Of a DNA stretch of 64,000 nt, positions 1-7,691 are shown piece by piece. The stretch's first letter is position 1; every line of letters starts with the position of its first letter. The stretch comes from Chloroflexota bacterium. GTDB taxonomy: Bacteria; Chloroflexota; Dormibacteria; Dormibacterales; Dormibacteraceae. The notes under the pieces are model-generated. The model saw only the letters and a program-made list of their open reading frames with translations, did no database searches and was not told the origin of the DNA. Where the stretch lies: the NCBI GenBank assembly GCA_005880695.1, contig VBGR01000061.1:1-64000 (forward strand), given 5' to 3'. A program made the translations under genes and the position numbers.

Positions 1-3
1 ACG

Positions 4-47
4 GAGAGGCCGGTGCTCTCCCCCGACGGAAAGCGTTCCGGCCTCTC
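4..47. repeat. Perfect 10-bp inverted repeat, terminator- or RNA-like hairpin
   Basis: GAGAGGCCGG at 4-13 is the exact reverse complement of CCGGCCTCTC at 38-47, with a 24-nt intervening loop. No T-run follows on the plus strand. It could be the end of a transcript from outside the window or a small structured RNA. I recognise no riboswitch class in bases 1-260 and see no convincing gene there. Confidence 0.4.
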
Positions 48-260
48 GTCCTTACCAGGGTTTGCTCGCGGAGCTTCCCACCTCCGACTCCGGGAGAGCC
101 AGTTCGGGGAATGTCGGCAGCGTCTAGGAACGGACTCCCTTAAACACTCCCGGCGGGCAAACGAGATGGTTGGCTCCGCGGCTAGGTTGGTCTGCCAAAC
201 ATCTCACCTCCTTTGCCCCATGGGCAGTGGACTTCCGGGTCATTGTATACACTCGGCCGG

Positions 261-707
261 ATGCCGAACCGATACGTCGCCGTCTGCGGCGACTCGGACC
301 CCGGGACCCCCCATCGGCAGGCGGCGCTCGACGTCGGAAGGCTCCTCGCGGAGGCCGGCTGCGTGGTCCTTTGCGGCGGCTACGGAGGAGTCATGGAAGC
401 CGCCAGCGAGGGCGCGGCCAAGGCCGGCGGCACCGTCGTCGGGATCCTTCCGACCAGCGACCGCGAGGGCGCCAACGAGTACTTGACGCTGTCCCTGCCG
501 ACCGGGCTCGGCCAGGCCCGCAACGCCGTCCTGGCCACGGCCGCCGAGGCGGTGATCGCCATCGGATCGGCCGGCTGGGGGACGCTCAGCGAGATCGCTT
601 TGGCGCGCCGGCTGGGACGCCCGGTGGTCGGGCTTCAGACCTGGCGGCTCGAGGGTCTGGAAACCGCTGGCAGTCCCGACGAAGCGGTTCGCAGAGTCCT
701 TGGCTAA
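261..707 (+). CDS. LOG/SLOG-fold protein (TIGR00725-like)
   Basis: 148-aa cytosolic Rossmann-like protein. It shows the early glycine-rich stretch CGGYGGVMEAAS (about residues 37-48), the segment GANEYLTL, and a late IGSAGWGTLSEIAL that resembles the PGGxGTxxE loop of the LOG/lysine-decarboxylase-like superfamily, with Ser-Ala in place of the usual Gly-Gly. Members bind nucleotides or act on nucleotide-linked substrates; the substrate here is unknown. The start at ATG 261 is chosen because an upstream in-frame ATG (213) adds residues unlike the family. Its 3' end overlaps a micro-ORF that overlaps galT, so it is probably the first gene of the galactose operon. Confidence 0.8.
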   Translation: MPNRYVAVCGDSDPGTPHRQAALDVGRLLAEAGCVVLCGGYGGVMEAASEGAAKAGGTVVGILPTSDREGANEYLTLSLPTGLGQARNAVLATAAEAVIAIGSAGWGTLSEIALARRLGRPVVGLQTWRLEGLETAGSPDEAVRRVLG

Positions 708-783
708 GCGCCTGGGCAAGCGGGTCCGGAAGAAGAAGGACGGCCGCTACCTGATCTTGTACAGCAACAAAACCAAGAAGTGA
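700..783 (+). CDS. 27-codon very basic micro-ORF between the LOG gene and galT
   Basis: A TTG start at 700 overlaps the end of the LOG gene (stop 705-707). The TGA at 781-783 overlaps the GTG start of galT at 780 in a GTGA junction. The peptide begins MAKRLGKRVRKKK and continues DGRYLILYSNKTKK; it is strongly basic with a short hydrophobic core. Overlapping junctions at both ends are the pattern used by real genes throughout this window, so it may be a translated small protein or a coupling leader for galT. No family is recognised. Confidence 0.5.
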   Translation: MAKRLGKRVRKKKDGRYLILYSNKTKK

Positions 784-1694
784 GCGAGCTCCGCTGGCAC
801 CCCCTCCTGCGCGAGTGGGTGACCGTCGCACCCTGGCGCCAGGACCGCACCTATCACCCGGACGCGGCCGACTGCCCGCTTTGCCCTACGAAGCCTGGGG
901 GTCCCGAGACCGAGATCGAGGAGCCGACTTACTACATCGCGGTCTTCGAGAACCGCTTTCCGTCCTACACGGGCGACCAGGGCCGTTGCGAGGTGGTCTG
1001 CTACACCTCGGATCACGACTCCTCACTGGGCGAACAGCCCGTCGAGCACATTCGCGACCTGGTCGAGGTCTGGCAGGATCGCTTCGCCGAGCTCTCCCGC
1101 CTCCCCAAGGTGAAGTACGTCTACATCTTCGAGAACCGGGGCGAGGAGATCGGCGTCACCTTGAGCCATCCCCACGGTCAGATCTATGCCTACCCGTTCG
1201 TCCCGGCACTTCTCGAGCGCGAGCTCGACAGCTTCAAGCGGCACCAGCGCGAGACCGGCAGCTGCCTCTACTGCGACGTCCTGGCCGGCGAGGTGCAGGG
1301 TACGCGCACCGTCGCGACCGAGGAGGACTGGATCGCCTTTGTGCCGCCCTTTGCGCGCTGGCCATACGAGCTGCACCTGGCGCCCCGGGGCCACGTCGGG
1401 ACCATCACCGAGCTGACCGACGGGCAGGCCGCCGGCCTCGCGCGCGTCCTCAAGGTCGTGCTGCGCAAGTACGACAAGCTGTTCGGCAAGCCGCTGCCTT
1501 ATGTGATGGCGATGCATCAGCGGCCACCCGGCCGCGGCCATCGCTACTTCCACTTCCACATCGAGTTCTATCCGCCGAACCGTTCCGCCGACAAGCTCAA
1601 GTACCTGGCCGGATCCGAGCTTGGAGCCGGTGCCTTTGTCCTTGACGTGCGGGCCGAGGAGACCGCCAAGCAGCTCCGTGAAGTCCCGGGCTGA
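780..1694 (+). CDS. galT: Galactose-1-phosphate uridylyltransferase
   Basis: 304-aa HIT-superfamily enzyme of the Leloir pathway that exchanges UMP between UDP-glucose and galactose-1-phosphate. The active-site motif HPHGQ is at residues 130-134 and the zinc ligands CPLC at 32-35. A C-terminal HFHIEFYPP segment is also typical of GalT. It is slightly shorter than the roughly 340-aa E. coli protein, as is usual for this subgroup. The GTG start at 780 overlaps the preceding micro-ORF by 4 nt and galK begins before its stop, so translation is likely coupled. Confidence 0.93.
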   Translation: MSELRWHPLLREWVTVAPWRQDRTYHPDAADCPLCPTKPGGPETEIEEPTYYIAVFENRFPSYTGDQGRCEVVCYTSDHDSSLGEQPVEHIRDLVEVWQDRFAELSRLPKVKYVYIFENRGEEIGVTLSHPHGQIYAYPFVPALLERELDSFKRHQRETGSCLYCDVLAGEVQGTRTVATEEDWIAFVPPFARWPYELHLAPRGHVGTITELTDGQAAGLARVLKVVLRKYDKLFGKPLPYVMAMHQRPPGRGHRYFHFHIEFYPPNRSADKLKYLAGSELGAGAFVLDVRAEETAKQLREVPG

Positions 1695-2673
1695 GGTGCG
1701 CTTTCGGGCCGAGTACGACGCCGCGCCGGTGTGGTCGGCGCAGGCCCCCGGGCGCGTCAACCTGATCGGCGAGCACGTGGACTACGCGGGTGGGCTGGTT
1801 CTGCCGGCGGCGGTCGATCGCTACGTGGCGGTGGCCGGAGCACCGGCTGCCGAGTGGGAGCTGCGCAGCGACAGCGAAGCCGGGCTTCGCTACGTACAGG
1901 CGGTGGGCGTGGTGCTGGCGGCGCCGCCCCAACGCTGCGCGGTTGAGGCCGACCTGCCTGTTGGCGGCGGGCTCAGCTCCTCGGCGGCGCTGTTGGTCGC
2001 GACCGCCGCCGGCCTGGAGCCCGGGCTCGACGGCAAGGACGCAGCGCTCGCCTGCCAGAAAGCCGAGCAGCAGGCGACCGGCGTGCGGGTGGGCATCATG
2101 GACCAGTTCGCGAGCGCCCTTGGGCGCGTGGGTCATGCCGTCCTCATCAACTGCTTGAGCCTGGCCTACAGCTACGTGCCCTTTCCCGACGACCTGGCCA
2201 TCGCCGTCATCGACTCCGGCCAGCGCCACGACCTAGCCAACTCGCCGTACAACGCCAGGCGGGACGGAGCGGTGGCCGCGCTCGGAGACAGGGTCCTGAT
2301 CAACCTGAAGCCCGCGGACGCGGGGGACGAGCCCTTGCTCCGGCACATGATCACGGAGACCGCACGGGTGCGGGAATTCGTCGATTGCCTGCGGGCAGGG
2401 CAGCGCAAGCGCCTCGGCCAGCTGCTGAACGAATCCCACGCCAGCCTGCGCGATGACTTTCAGGTCTCGACCGCCCGGCTCGACGAGGTTGCCCAGGCGG
2501 CGCGAGCGGCGCCCGGCTGCCTGGGCGCTCGCCTGATGGGCGCCGGGTTTGGAGGGAGCGTTCTGGCTCTTGTGGAATCGGCGCAGGCGACCGCTTTCAG
2601 CGCCGCCCTTTCCGCACCAGTTCTGATCTGCCATACGGCGGACGGTGCTTTCGCGCAGACAGGTGTCACATGA
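1678..2673 (+). CDS. galK: Galactokinase
   Basis: 331-aa GHMP-family kinase that phosphorylates galactose at C1 with ATP. It has the galactokinase signature GRVNLIGEHVDYAGG near the N-terminus, the ATP-binding GHMP motif VGGGLSSSAAL, and the C-terminal motif LMGAGFGGSVLAL. The open frame extends further up, but GTG 1678 (or 1696) just precedes conserved sequence and gives the short overlap with galT seen elsewhere; ATG 1621 would lie deep inside galT. It ends in an ATGA overlap with the GH2-like gene. Confidence 0.93.
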   Translation: MKSRAEVRFRAEYDAAPVWSAQAPGRVNLIGEHVDYAGGLVLPAAVDRYVAVAGAPAAEWELRSDSEAGLRYVQAVGVVLAAPPQRCAVEADLPVGGGLSSSAALLVATAAGLEPGLDGKDAALACQKAEQQATGVRVGIMDQFASALGRVGHAVLINCLSLAYSYVPFPDDLAIAVIDSGQRHDLANSPYNARRDGAVAALGDRVLINLKPADAGDEPLLRHMITETARVREFVDCLRAGQRKRLGQLLNESHASLRDDFQVSTARLDEVAQAARAAPGCLGARLMGAGFGGSVLALVESAQATAFSAALSAPVLICHTADGAFAQTGVT

Positions 2674-5381
2674 ACGACTGCTTGAGCCTGCCGCTCCGGC
2701 AGGGTTCAGGTGGGATCCGCCGCCTGGACGGCTGGCAGTCGCAGTGGATGTCGCTCGGCGAGGGCGAGGCCGAAGGCCTGCCGGCCGGCCGCGGCGGGGG
2801 CTGGGAACCCGCGGAGGTGCCCGGCCAGCGGCTGGCCGTGGCGGGACGCCAGGCGCTCTGGTACCGCTGCGCCTTCGCCCGGCCCGACCATTCCGGCAGG
2901 GTGCTGCTGCGGATCGGCGGGGCTTTTCTCGCCGCCAACGTCTGGCTCAACGGGCGCCTGCTCGGGTCGCACTACGGCTACTTCGCCCCCTTCGGTTTCG
3001 ACATCACCTCGCACCTGGCCGCCGACAACCTGCTCGTCGTCTGCTGCGAGGCCCCGGTTGAGACCGACCTCGTCCGCAAGCGCCACGTCATGGGGCTTTT
3101 CAACGATGGCGACAGCCGGCCCTATCCGCCGACTGCTTACTTCAGCCTCCCCGAGCCCTACCGCTGGGAGGTTCCGGTCGGGCTCTGGCGACCGGTGGAG
3201 CTGGAGTACGCCGGCTCGGTCGTGCTCGACTGCCTGCGGCTGAAACCCCGGCTGGAGGCCGGCGACGTCGGCATCCTGGAGGTGGAGGCGCGCCTGCGCA
3301 ACCTCGACGGGCGGGACATGGTGGGCGAGATGCAGCTCGAGTTACAGGGGGGTGCGACGGGGGAAGGGCTGAGCCCGGCCGTCGCACAGGGGGGAGTCCC
3401 CCCTTCGACAGGAGGTCCGCGGCCGCTCCGGCTCAGCCGCGAGTACCGGGTCCCCGGCGGCCTCGAGCAGACCGTCGCTTTCAGCGTCTCCATTCCGCAG
3501 GCCCGGCGCTGGTCGCCCTGGCGGCTGGGCGAACCGTTCCTCTACCGGGCGGTGGCAAGGGTGCTGGTCGACGGCCGGGAATCGGTCCGGGTCAACCAGG
3601 AGTTCGGGTTCCGCGACCTCGAGATCCGGCCCCGGCCGGAGGGCTGGACAGTCCGCGCCGGCGGTCAGCCGTTCTTCCTGCGAGGAGCCAACTATGCGCC
3701 CGACCTCCGTCTCGACAGGCTCACTGAAGAGCGGCTGGAAGCGGATCTCGAACTGGCCCACGACGCCAACCTGGATGCCTTGCGCGTTCACGCTCACGTC
3801 CTCCCGGAAGAGTTCTATCGAGCGGCCGACCGGGCCGGGATGGTGGTCCTCGCGGACTTCCCGCTCACCCAGTCCTACGCCTATCACGCGACCGGCGAGG
3901 AGGCTCGCTTCTTCGAGGACTCAGTTCGCGAGCAGGTGCCTGAGATGGTGGAGCTGCTCCGCAATCACGCGGCGATCGCCCTCTGGATCGCGCACGACGA
4001 CCCGCCCTGGATCCCGGCCAACGCCGGCCTGGGTGACGTTCATGCCGTGCGTCAGAACTACTCGGTCGACCAGGACGCCAGATCTCTCTTCGAGCGTCTC
4101 GACCCGTCTCGCCCGGCGCTCGCGGCGTCGGGTGAGCTCGATTCCCACCTCTTCCTCGGCTGGTCGGAAGGACACTGGTCCGGCTTCTCCGAGGTCGAGC
4201 CGGGCTTCGTCAGCGCGTTCGGCGCCCAAGCGCTGCCCTCCGTGGGCTCACCCGTCTGGCGGGAGCTCGGCCAGCGCTGGCCGGTGCCGGATGACGAGCC
4301 GGCCTGGCTTTATGCGGGCTTCCAGCCCTACCAGTGGATGGAGTTCGGCGTCGGCCTCCCCTCTGACCAGGAAAGCCTGGAGAGCTACGTCTCCGCCAGC
4401 CAGGACTACCAGGCCTGGCTCCTCCGGTTCGCAGTCGAGCAGTTCCGGCGCCGGAAGCTGGAGCCCTGCTGGGGCGCCTTCGCCTACCAGCTTGTCGACC
4501 CCTTCCCGAGCATCGGCTTCGGCGTCGTCGACCACGCCCGGGTCCCGAAGGCCGCGTTCGAGGCGCTGGCGGCGGCGATGGCGCCGACCCGGGTCATGAT
4601 CGAGCCGCTCGGCTTCGTGGTGGGCCGGCGTGGGGTCGCCTATGAGCCCGGCCGCCCGGTCGAGGCCCGCCTGGTCGTGGTCAACGACGACTTTCAGCTG
4701 GCCGGACCGGCGCGAGTGCGCTGGGGCCTGCGGCGGGAGCGGGGCCTCGTCGAGACGGGGATGGCGCGCGTACGCGACGCCCTCCGTCGCAAGTCCTACG
4801 GGGGGACGCTCGACTTCGAGCTCCCGGGAGCCGCGGAGCCGGCCGCGCAGATCGAGCGTCTGACCCTGCCGGTGAGTGCCCCGGGGGAATACGTCCTGGA
4901 GGCGGAGCTCTGGGTCGGGGGCCAGCAGGTCGACTCGACGGAGCTCACGATCCGGGTGGGGCTGGAGCCGGCCGGGGCTCCGCCGCCACGTCGGCCGGTG
5001 CCTGATTACCTGGTAGAGCGCCTGGTCGATAGCAAGAGCCTGCGGTCCGACCCGGTCGGCTTGAGCTTCCAGCTCTTGAACCGGACGCGGCCCGCCGCCC
5101 TGACCGGTGTCCACGCCGTGCACCTCGACGGCAACGCGATCACCACCGACCGGATCCTGGCCGAGATCAGCTCGCGCACCGTGCCGCTCCCGCGTCGCCT
5201 GGACCTCCCGGTCGGGCGGCCGGTGCGACTGCTGGTCGACCTCGGCGCGCCGCTCGAAGCGGGCGAGCACGTGCTCGACGTCGACCTCACGGTGGCGGGC
5301 GTCGCCAGCGGCCGCCTCCGGCTCGAGGGATTCGTCCGACCGGAGGAGCTCCGGCCGCTCGATTCACGTCGAGGCGGGTGA
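2670..5381 (+). CDS. Glycoside hydrolase family 2-fold protein with missing catalytic glutamates
   Basis: 903 aa with GH2 architecture: N-terminal sugar-binding jelly roll (about 60-180, including VWLNGRLLGSHYGYFAPF), an Ig-like domain, a TIM barrel from about 330 (FFLRGANYAPD), and C-terminal beta domains. In beta-mannosidase-like GH2 enzymes the acid/base is the Glu of NHPSIxLWxGNNE. Here the segment is NHAAIALWIAHDD (432-444) with Asp at that place. The nucleophile motif SEFG reads SAFG with Ala516. By sequence it looks catalytically altered or inactive, though the fold is intact. The ATGA overlap with galK suggests a role in galactoside use or sensing. No signal peptide is seen. Confidence 0.8.
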   Translation: MNDCLSLPLRQGSGGIRRLDGWQSQWMSLGEGEAEGLPAGRGGGWEPAEVPGQRLAVAGRQALWYRCAFARPDHSGRVLLRIGGAFLAANVWLNGRLLGSHYGYFAPFGFDITSHLAADNLLVVCCEAPVETDLVRKRHVMGLFNDGDSRPYPPTAYFSLPEPYRWEVPVGLWRPVELEYAGSVVLDCLRLKPRLEAGDVGILEVEARLRNLDGRDMVGEMQLELQGGATGEGLSPAVAQGGVPPSTGGPRPLRLSREYRVPGGLEQTVAFSVSIPQARRWSPWRLGEPFLYRAVARVLVDGRESVRVNQEFGFRDLEIRPRPEGWTVRAGGQPFFLRGANYAPDLRLDRLTEERLEADLELAHDANLDALRVHAHVLPEEFYRAADRAGMVVLADFPLTQSYAYHATGEEARFFEDSVREQVPEMVELLRNHAAIALWIAHDDPPWIPANAGLGDVHAVRQNYSVDQDARSLFERLDPSRPALAASGELDSHLFLGWSEGHWSGFSEVEPGFVSAFGAQALPSVGSPVWRELGQRWPVPDDEPAWLYAGFQPYQWMEFGVGLPSDQESLESYVSASQDYQAWLLRFAVEQFRRRKLEPCWGAFAYQLVDPFPSIGFGVVDHARVPKAAFEALAAAMAPTRVMIEPLGFVVGRRGVAYEPGRPVEARLVVVNDDFQLAGPARVRWGLRRERGLVETGMARVRDALRRKSYGGTLDFELPGAAEPAAQIERLTLPVSAPGEYVLEAELWVGGQQVDSTELTIRVGLEPAGAPPPRRPVPDYLVERLVDSKSLRSDPVGLSFQLLNRTRPAALTGVHAVHLDGNAITTDRILAEISSRTVPLPRRLDLPVGRPVRLLVDLGAPLEAGEHVLDVDLTVAGVASGRLRLEGFVRPEELRPLDSRRGG

Positions 5382-5382
5382 A

Positions 5383-5459
5383 CTTGACGGTGTCACTTCC
5401 GCTGCCATACTTCTGTCTCGCCGGATAGGAAATGTCCCGGTGAGACGCGCACCGTCAAG
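5383..5459 (+). promoter_or_regulatory. Nested inverted repeats in the FHA-gene leader
   Basis: CTTGACGGTG at 5383-5392 pairs perfectly with CACCGTCAAG at 5450-5459. Inside, GTCTCGCCGG at 5415-5424 pairs with CCGGTGAGAC at 5437-5446 with one G-T wobble. The asymmetric interior (22 nt on the left, 3 nt on the right) is unlike a simple terminator. It overlaps the putative -35/-10 region, so it could act as an operator at DNA level or as a leader structure. Confidence 0.45.
5384..5411 (+). promoter_or_regulatory. Putative housekeeping promoter of the FHA-PP2C operon
   Basis: TTGACG at 5384-5389, a 16-nt spacer, then CATACT at 5406-5411 resemble -35 and -10 boxes. The position is about 75 nt upstream of the FHA protein start and just after the stop of the GH2-like gene. 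Confidence 0.45.
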
Positions 5460-5484
5460 GTCAAAAGGAAGGTTTCCCTAGTAC

Positions 5485-6912
5485 ATGGATTCATCAACAC
5501 TTATCGTCCTCGCCCTCCTCGTCTGCATCGTCCTGCTGGTGGCGGTCGGTGTCCTCTACCTGCTCGAGAATGGGAAGAATCGCCGGCTCCGGGCGGCCAT
5601 GCCTCCGCCCTCGGCTTCCATGGGCGTCCCGAGCGCACCAGTGGCTCGGACAGCCGCCGTGCCCAGCTCGGGTCCCGGCCAGCCGCCGCCTCCGGCCTGG
5701 ATGAATCCCGCTCCCGCGGCGGCCCCGCCGCCGCCCGCGACGCAAACGCTCGACCCGTCGGTGCCGACCTGGGCGCCGCCCCCGCCGGCGCAGCCGACCC
5801 GCGTCCCGCCCCCGGCGCCCTCCGTTCCAGCGGCAGAGCCCGCTTCGCCCGCGGCTGCCGAGCCAGCCGCCCCGGCAACGCCCAGCTGGGAGGTGCCCAA
5901 GGCAGCCGAGCCGACAGTCCCCAGCGGGTGGGAGCCCGCCCCTCCCGAAGCGGCCCCTCCGACGCCGAGCTGGGAGGCCCCCAAGTCGCCAGAACCGGCG
6001 CCGGGCGCAGCGAGTACCGAGCCGCCGCTCCCGGCTGCAGCGCCTTCCGAGCCGGCTGTCCCCACCTGGGAGTCACCGGCCGCCCCAGCTCCGCCCGAGC
6101 CTGGCGCTGCGCCTGAGGAGCCGAAAGCCCCAGCCCCAGCCGCCGAGGAGCCTGCTCCGATGGAAACGTCCGCCCAGGGCGAAACGATGCCGATCCCTGC
6201 CTGGAGTCCGCCCGCCTCGGGCGATCAGGCCCCGCCTGCGGCAGAGGCTGCGGCAGAGGCCCCGGCCGCCCCCGCCTGGGAGCAGCCGGCGGAGACGCCG
6301 CCACCCGCCGAACCCTTGCCGACCGACTCGGCTCCCACCCTGGTCTGGCAGCCGCCCGCAGCGGGCGAGTCTGGCGCGCCGGGCGAGGCGCCAGCCGCTC
6401 CAGCTCCGGGCTGGGAGACGCCTGCCACGGAGGCTCCCGCGGACGTGCCGGGCGAGACCCCCGCGGCGTCTCCCTGGGAAGTCCCGGCATCCGCGGCTGA
6501 GCCGGCTGCGCCCGAGGCCCCGCCGGCGGAGGTGCCGCCGCTCGACCGCACGGTGTTTGTCGACTCCACCCAGGTCGGAGGCGCCGGCGAGCACGACACA
6601 GCCGGCCTGCCCACCCTTGTGGAGGCCGAGCTGGTCGTCGCCTCCGGCCCCGACAGCGGGCATACCTACCGCCTGACCGGACCCTCGCTCCGGATCGGCA
6701 GGGCCCCCGACAACGACCTGGTGCTACGCGACCCGGCAACTTCGGGCCACCACGCTCGGGTCGAGCGGCGAGGGAACAGCTTCTTCGTCGTGGACCTCGG
6801 CAGCACCAACGGGACCCTGGTCAACGGCGACGTGGTCCAGGAGCGCGAGCTGACGGACGGCGACAGCATCACGATCGGCCAGAACGCGGTGAACTTCGCC
6901 CTCAGGAAGTAG
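5485..6912 (+). CDS. Membrane-anchored FHA-domain protein with a long Pro/Ala linker carrying W-x-x-P repeats
   Basis: 475 aa. An N-terminal transmembrane helix (about 5-28) is followed by a roughly 330-residue Ala/Pro-rich linker and a C-terminal forkhead-associated domain (about 385-472). The FHA core is intact: LRIGRAPDNDLVL, the phosphothreonine-binding SGHHARV, and LGSTNGTLVNG. FHA domains bind phosphothreonine peptides, which fits the adjacent PP2C phosphatase (29 nt downstream) and the Ser/Thr kinase at 43.8 kb. The linker contains about ten tryptophan motifs such as PSWEVP, PSWEAP and PAWEQP. Confidence 0.85.
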   Translation: MDSSTLIVLALLVCIVLLVAVGVLYLLENGKNRRLRAAMPPPSASMGVPSAPVARTAAVPSSGPGQPPPPAWMNPAPAAAPPPPATQTLDPSVPTWAPPPPAQPTRVPPPAPSVPAAEPASPAAAEPAAPATPSWEVPKAAEPTVPSGWEPAPPEAAPPTPSWEAPKSPEPAPGAASTEPPLPAAAPSEPAVPTWESPAAPAPPEPGAAPEEPKAPAPAAEEPAPMETSAQGETMPIPAWSPPASGDQAPPAAEAAAEAPAAPAWEQPAETPPPAEPLPTDSAPTLVWQPPAAGESGAPGEAPAAPAPGWETPATEAPADVPGETPAASPWEVPASAAEPAAPEAPPAEVPPLDRTVFVDSTQVGGAGEHDTAGLPTLVEAELVVASGPDSGHTYRLTGPSLRIGRAPDNDLVLRDPATSGHHARVERRGNSFFVVDLGSTNGTLVNGDVVQERELTDGDSITIGQNAVNFALRK

Positions 6913-6941
6913 GTGGACGGAAACGCCGTTTCCGTCCTCTG

Positions 6942-7667
6942 ATGGGGCTCCGGTTGGCCTGGCTCTCGGATCCGGGGATCCACCGGCAGAACAACGAGGA
7001 CTACATCGCGGTCAGGACAGAGCTGAAGTCCTCCGACGCTGTGATCGTGATCGCCGACGGGATGGGCGGCCACGCCTCCGGCCAGGTCGCGAGCAAGCTG
7101 GTCGCGGACACAATCGTCGACGAGGTGGCGGCCCTCGACAAGCTCGATGGCGAACGCCTGCATGACGTGCTGGCCAAGGCCAACACCGCCGTCTACGAAG
7201 CTGCCCAGAGCAGCGCCGAGCACACCGGCATGGGCACCACGGTGGTGCTTGTCGCGATCCGCCACGGCCGCGCAACCACGCTCAACGTTGGCGACAGCCC
7301 CGCCTACCTGATCCGGTCCGGCGAGATCAGCGACATCTACCAGAACCACTCCTGGCCGGCCGAGCAGGCGCGCGCCGGGATCATCACGGCCGACCAGGTC
7401 GCCGGCCACCCGATGAAGCACCGGCTGGCCCGAGCAGTCGGGGTCTGGGACCAGGTCAAGGCTTACATGACGCAGGTCGACCTTCAGCTGGGCGACTTGA
7501 TAGTCCTCTGCAGCGATGGGGTCGAGGGCGCGGGAGTGTCCGTCGACGAGATCCGCGACAACCTCGACCAAGAGGATCTGCAGGTCGCGGTCGAGCAGTT
7601 GATCGCACTTTGCGTCGACCGCGGCGCACCTGACAACGTGTCGGTTGCGGTGGCGCGCGTCGAGTAA
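6942..7667 (+). CDS. PP2C-family Ser/Thr protein phosphatase
   Basis: 241-aa cytosolic metal-dependent phosphatase. Metal-ligand motifs are NNEDY (16-20), IADGMGGH, CSDGV and the terminal GAPDNVS, all as expected for bacterial PP2C (PstP/Stp-like). It lacks the membrane tail of mycobacterial PstP. The gene follows the FHA protein by 29 nt, so the two probably form a phospho-signalling pair. It would reverse phosphorylation by Hanks-type kinases such as the one at 43787-44731. Confidence 0.92.
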   Translation: MGLRLAWLSDPGIHRQNNEDYIAVRTELKSSDAVIVIADGMGGHASGQVASKLVADTIVDEVAALDKLDGERLHDVLAKANTAVYEAAQSSAEHTGMGTTVVLVAIRHGRATTLNVGDSPAYLIRSGEISDIYQNHSWPAEQARAGIITADQVAGHPMKHRLARAVGVWDQVKAYMTQVDLQLGDLIVLCSDGVEGAGVSVDEIRDNLDQEDLQVAVEQLIALCVDRGAPDNVSVAVARVE

Positions 7668-7691
7668 GCCCGGCCCGGGGAGCCCGCCGAC

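Noticed and set aside
1-260. Riboswitch upstream of the LOG gene
   Set aside because: A hairpin exists, but no conserved core of a known riboswitch class could be matched.
2670-5381. Active beta-galactosidase/beta-mannosidase
   Set aside because: The fold fits, but both catalytic glutamate positions are changed.
5501-6739. 412-codon frame antisense to the FHA linker
   Set aside because: Arises from low-complexity Pro/Ala codons on the other strand.
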